DNA from: Saccharina japonica
Lineage: Eukaryota; Sar; Phaeophyceae; Laminariales; Laminariaceae
Direction of reading: 5' to 3'
DNA: 64,000 nucleotides
Assembly (NCBI GenBank): GCA_008828725.1
Contig: MEHQ01000566.1
Span: 71,553 to 135,552, forward strand
Part shown: one piece after another, positions 62,760-64,000 of the stretch
Layout of the letters: each line of letters starts with the position of its first letter
Position numbering within the stretch: the first letter of the stretch is position 1
The notes under the pieces: generated by a model
The model's input: the letters and a program-made list of their open reading frames with translations, nothing else
What the model was told of the DNA's origin: nothing
Databases searched by the model: none
Program-made: the position numbers and the translations under genes

Positions 62760-64000
62760 AAGGCTCGACCCGAGCGCGGCTTCACCGCGCGTTTTGGACA
62801 ATCTAAAAAAAATGCGCGAACCACCACAAAAACCGTAATATATTTGGTACTTTATCTGGTACGATATGTGGGTCAAGAACACAGTAGTGAAAAGGCTGCT
62901 GGGATGATACAATACTACAACGACAGTGCGGCGGATGCGAGGTTGATATGCCACTCAGTCGTGCCTATGCTAATAAGCTTACAAATTGTACCATCGTACC
63001 AGTATATAGCTCTGATGCGCTGGTTGATAGCCATATATGATACGCTGGCCTGTTCGATTTCCATTTTTATGACGGTTTCACATGCGCCCCAATTTTTAGG
63101 GCTGGGCCCTGGTCCAGTATGTACTGGCTGAGGGGGCTGCGAGGGTGCCAGTACTTTGACTATTTACGTACGTCCTACAATAACGCCTCATGAAACAGCG
63201 GAAACCCATCAAAATTCACGGCGTAAAGAGCAGAGAGGGCACGCAGAACAGCTAGAGAGGGGAGAGAGGAAGACGGGGAGGGAGACCGTGAGCACGGTGG
63301 ACGAAGCCGCCTCAACCACTGATGGCTTGGGCTGTGTGGAGAATCTGAGTAAACATCATGTTTGGAACAATATAAATGGATATGTACGTGAATATTTACG
63401 TCTCTGAGGCCGCGATTTCGCAAATTGTAGCGATTCGGTATTGCACACTTCAAACACGTTTTTGAACCCGTGTCCCACCTTTTCGGTATCCAGGCTGCGT
63501 GCTGCAGTGTGCCGTATTTCCGCACACTCCTGTCCATCATATGCTTCGCTCGCTTTTGCTCTTTTTTTTATTTATTTCTTAGTCAATCTACCACCAAATT
63601 GCATTTGAAATGGTCCAAAAGCGACGTATTTTTTAGCTCTAGTGAAGCCAAAACGCGTAAAAACGTGCCTCCGGCAGGGCGCCTCCAGCGGGCCCCTCCG
63701 GGGGCGCCTCCAGCGGGGCCCCCTCACCAGCCGGGGGGGGGCAGGGGTCGCGGCTTCGCCGCGACCACCAGTGCACTGGTCGGGTTCAGTGTTTGTTGTT
63801 GTTGTTTTTCTTCACATTAAACTCGTTTCAGTTGCTAATCCCTATAGTCTGATCTAGCAAGATCACGGCCCGTGGTCACAAAAGTGCTAGAGCCATCAGA
63901 GAATCCTAAAGAACACGTACACTTAGCAGGGAAAGGATACACAAGTCCGAAGAGGTACACCTAAAATCCCTACAGCATGTTATGCGTGTCCAAAACTGAA
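62760..64000. other. End of window without gene
   Basis: No exon supported. A GC-rich palindromic patch at 63660-63780 (GCGCCTCCAGCGGG repeated, GTCGCGGCTTCGCCGCGAC) resembles the interiors of the hAT-type MITEs, but no matching termini were found. Confidence 0.4.

Noticed and set aside
63650..63785. Possible fourth hAT-type MITE
   Set aside because: The core palindromes are similar, but no terminal inverted repeat or 8-bp flank could be found.

Overview
This is a nuclear window from a eukaryote with large introns and many repeats. Coding sequence occurs as short exons with GTGAG-type donors and pyrimidine-rich acceptors. Between them lie long stretches of microsatellites, minisatellites, hairpin MITEs, tRNA-derived SINEs and interstitial TTAGGG-type telomere repeats. 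No bacterial-style gene organisation, rRNA or intact tRNA gene was found. By inference, gene style and content best suit a photosynthetic stramenopile, possibly a brown alga. The sequence alone does not prove this.

Genes were assembled by hand from exon fragments whose splice phases join and whose products make sense. (1) Minus strand, about 27.5 kb down to 5.5 kb: a JmjC/cupin protein of the NO66/MINA ribosomal-oxygenase type with an N-terminal secretory leader. It has six exons (589 aa) plus one possible extra exon. Intron 1 is about 13.6 kb and holds most of the repeats between 13.6 and 27.2 kb. (2) Plus strand, 28.96-34.95 kb: a four-exon MAPEG-family membrane protein (144 aa), divergent from gene 1 across about 1.4 kb. 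(3) Minus strand, 44.8-39.6 kb: a four-exon DUF4602/C1orf131-like protein (263 aa), probably nucleolar. (4) Plus strand, about 53.1-56.7 kb: a tentative multi-exon gene with a poly-Gln exon, a long Ala-rich exon and two helical exons. (5) Minus strand, 61.26-61.09 kb: a small single-span membrane protein. (6) Minus strand, 62.06-61.81 kb: the C-terminal exon of an unrecognised charged, helical protein whose upstream exons are not visible.

The rest is repeat landscape. 0-5.4 kb holds a ~199-bp satellite, poly(C)-punctuated modules and several MITE or minisatellite arrays. 6-10.8 kb holds intronic minisatellites, including a 25-copy G15-CGC array. 14-27 kb holds SINEs, poly(C)-tailed elements, piggyBac-like TTAA hairpins, GATC-rich arrays and a hAT-type MITE. 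35-39 kb and 43.7-44.4 kb hold further hAT-type and palindromic MITEs. 51-52.4 kb is a GACCCG array. 57-61 kb is SINE and poly(C)-element debris. A 105-base assembly gap lies at 39049-39153.

The genes do not form a pathway. The most novel material is the set of small transposable-element families: hAT-like MITEs with exact 8-bp target duplications, a dimeric poly(C)-ended module present in over 15 places, two tRNA-derived SINE families and a GATC-box composite element.
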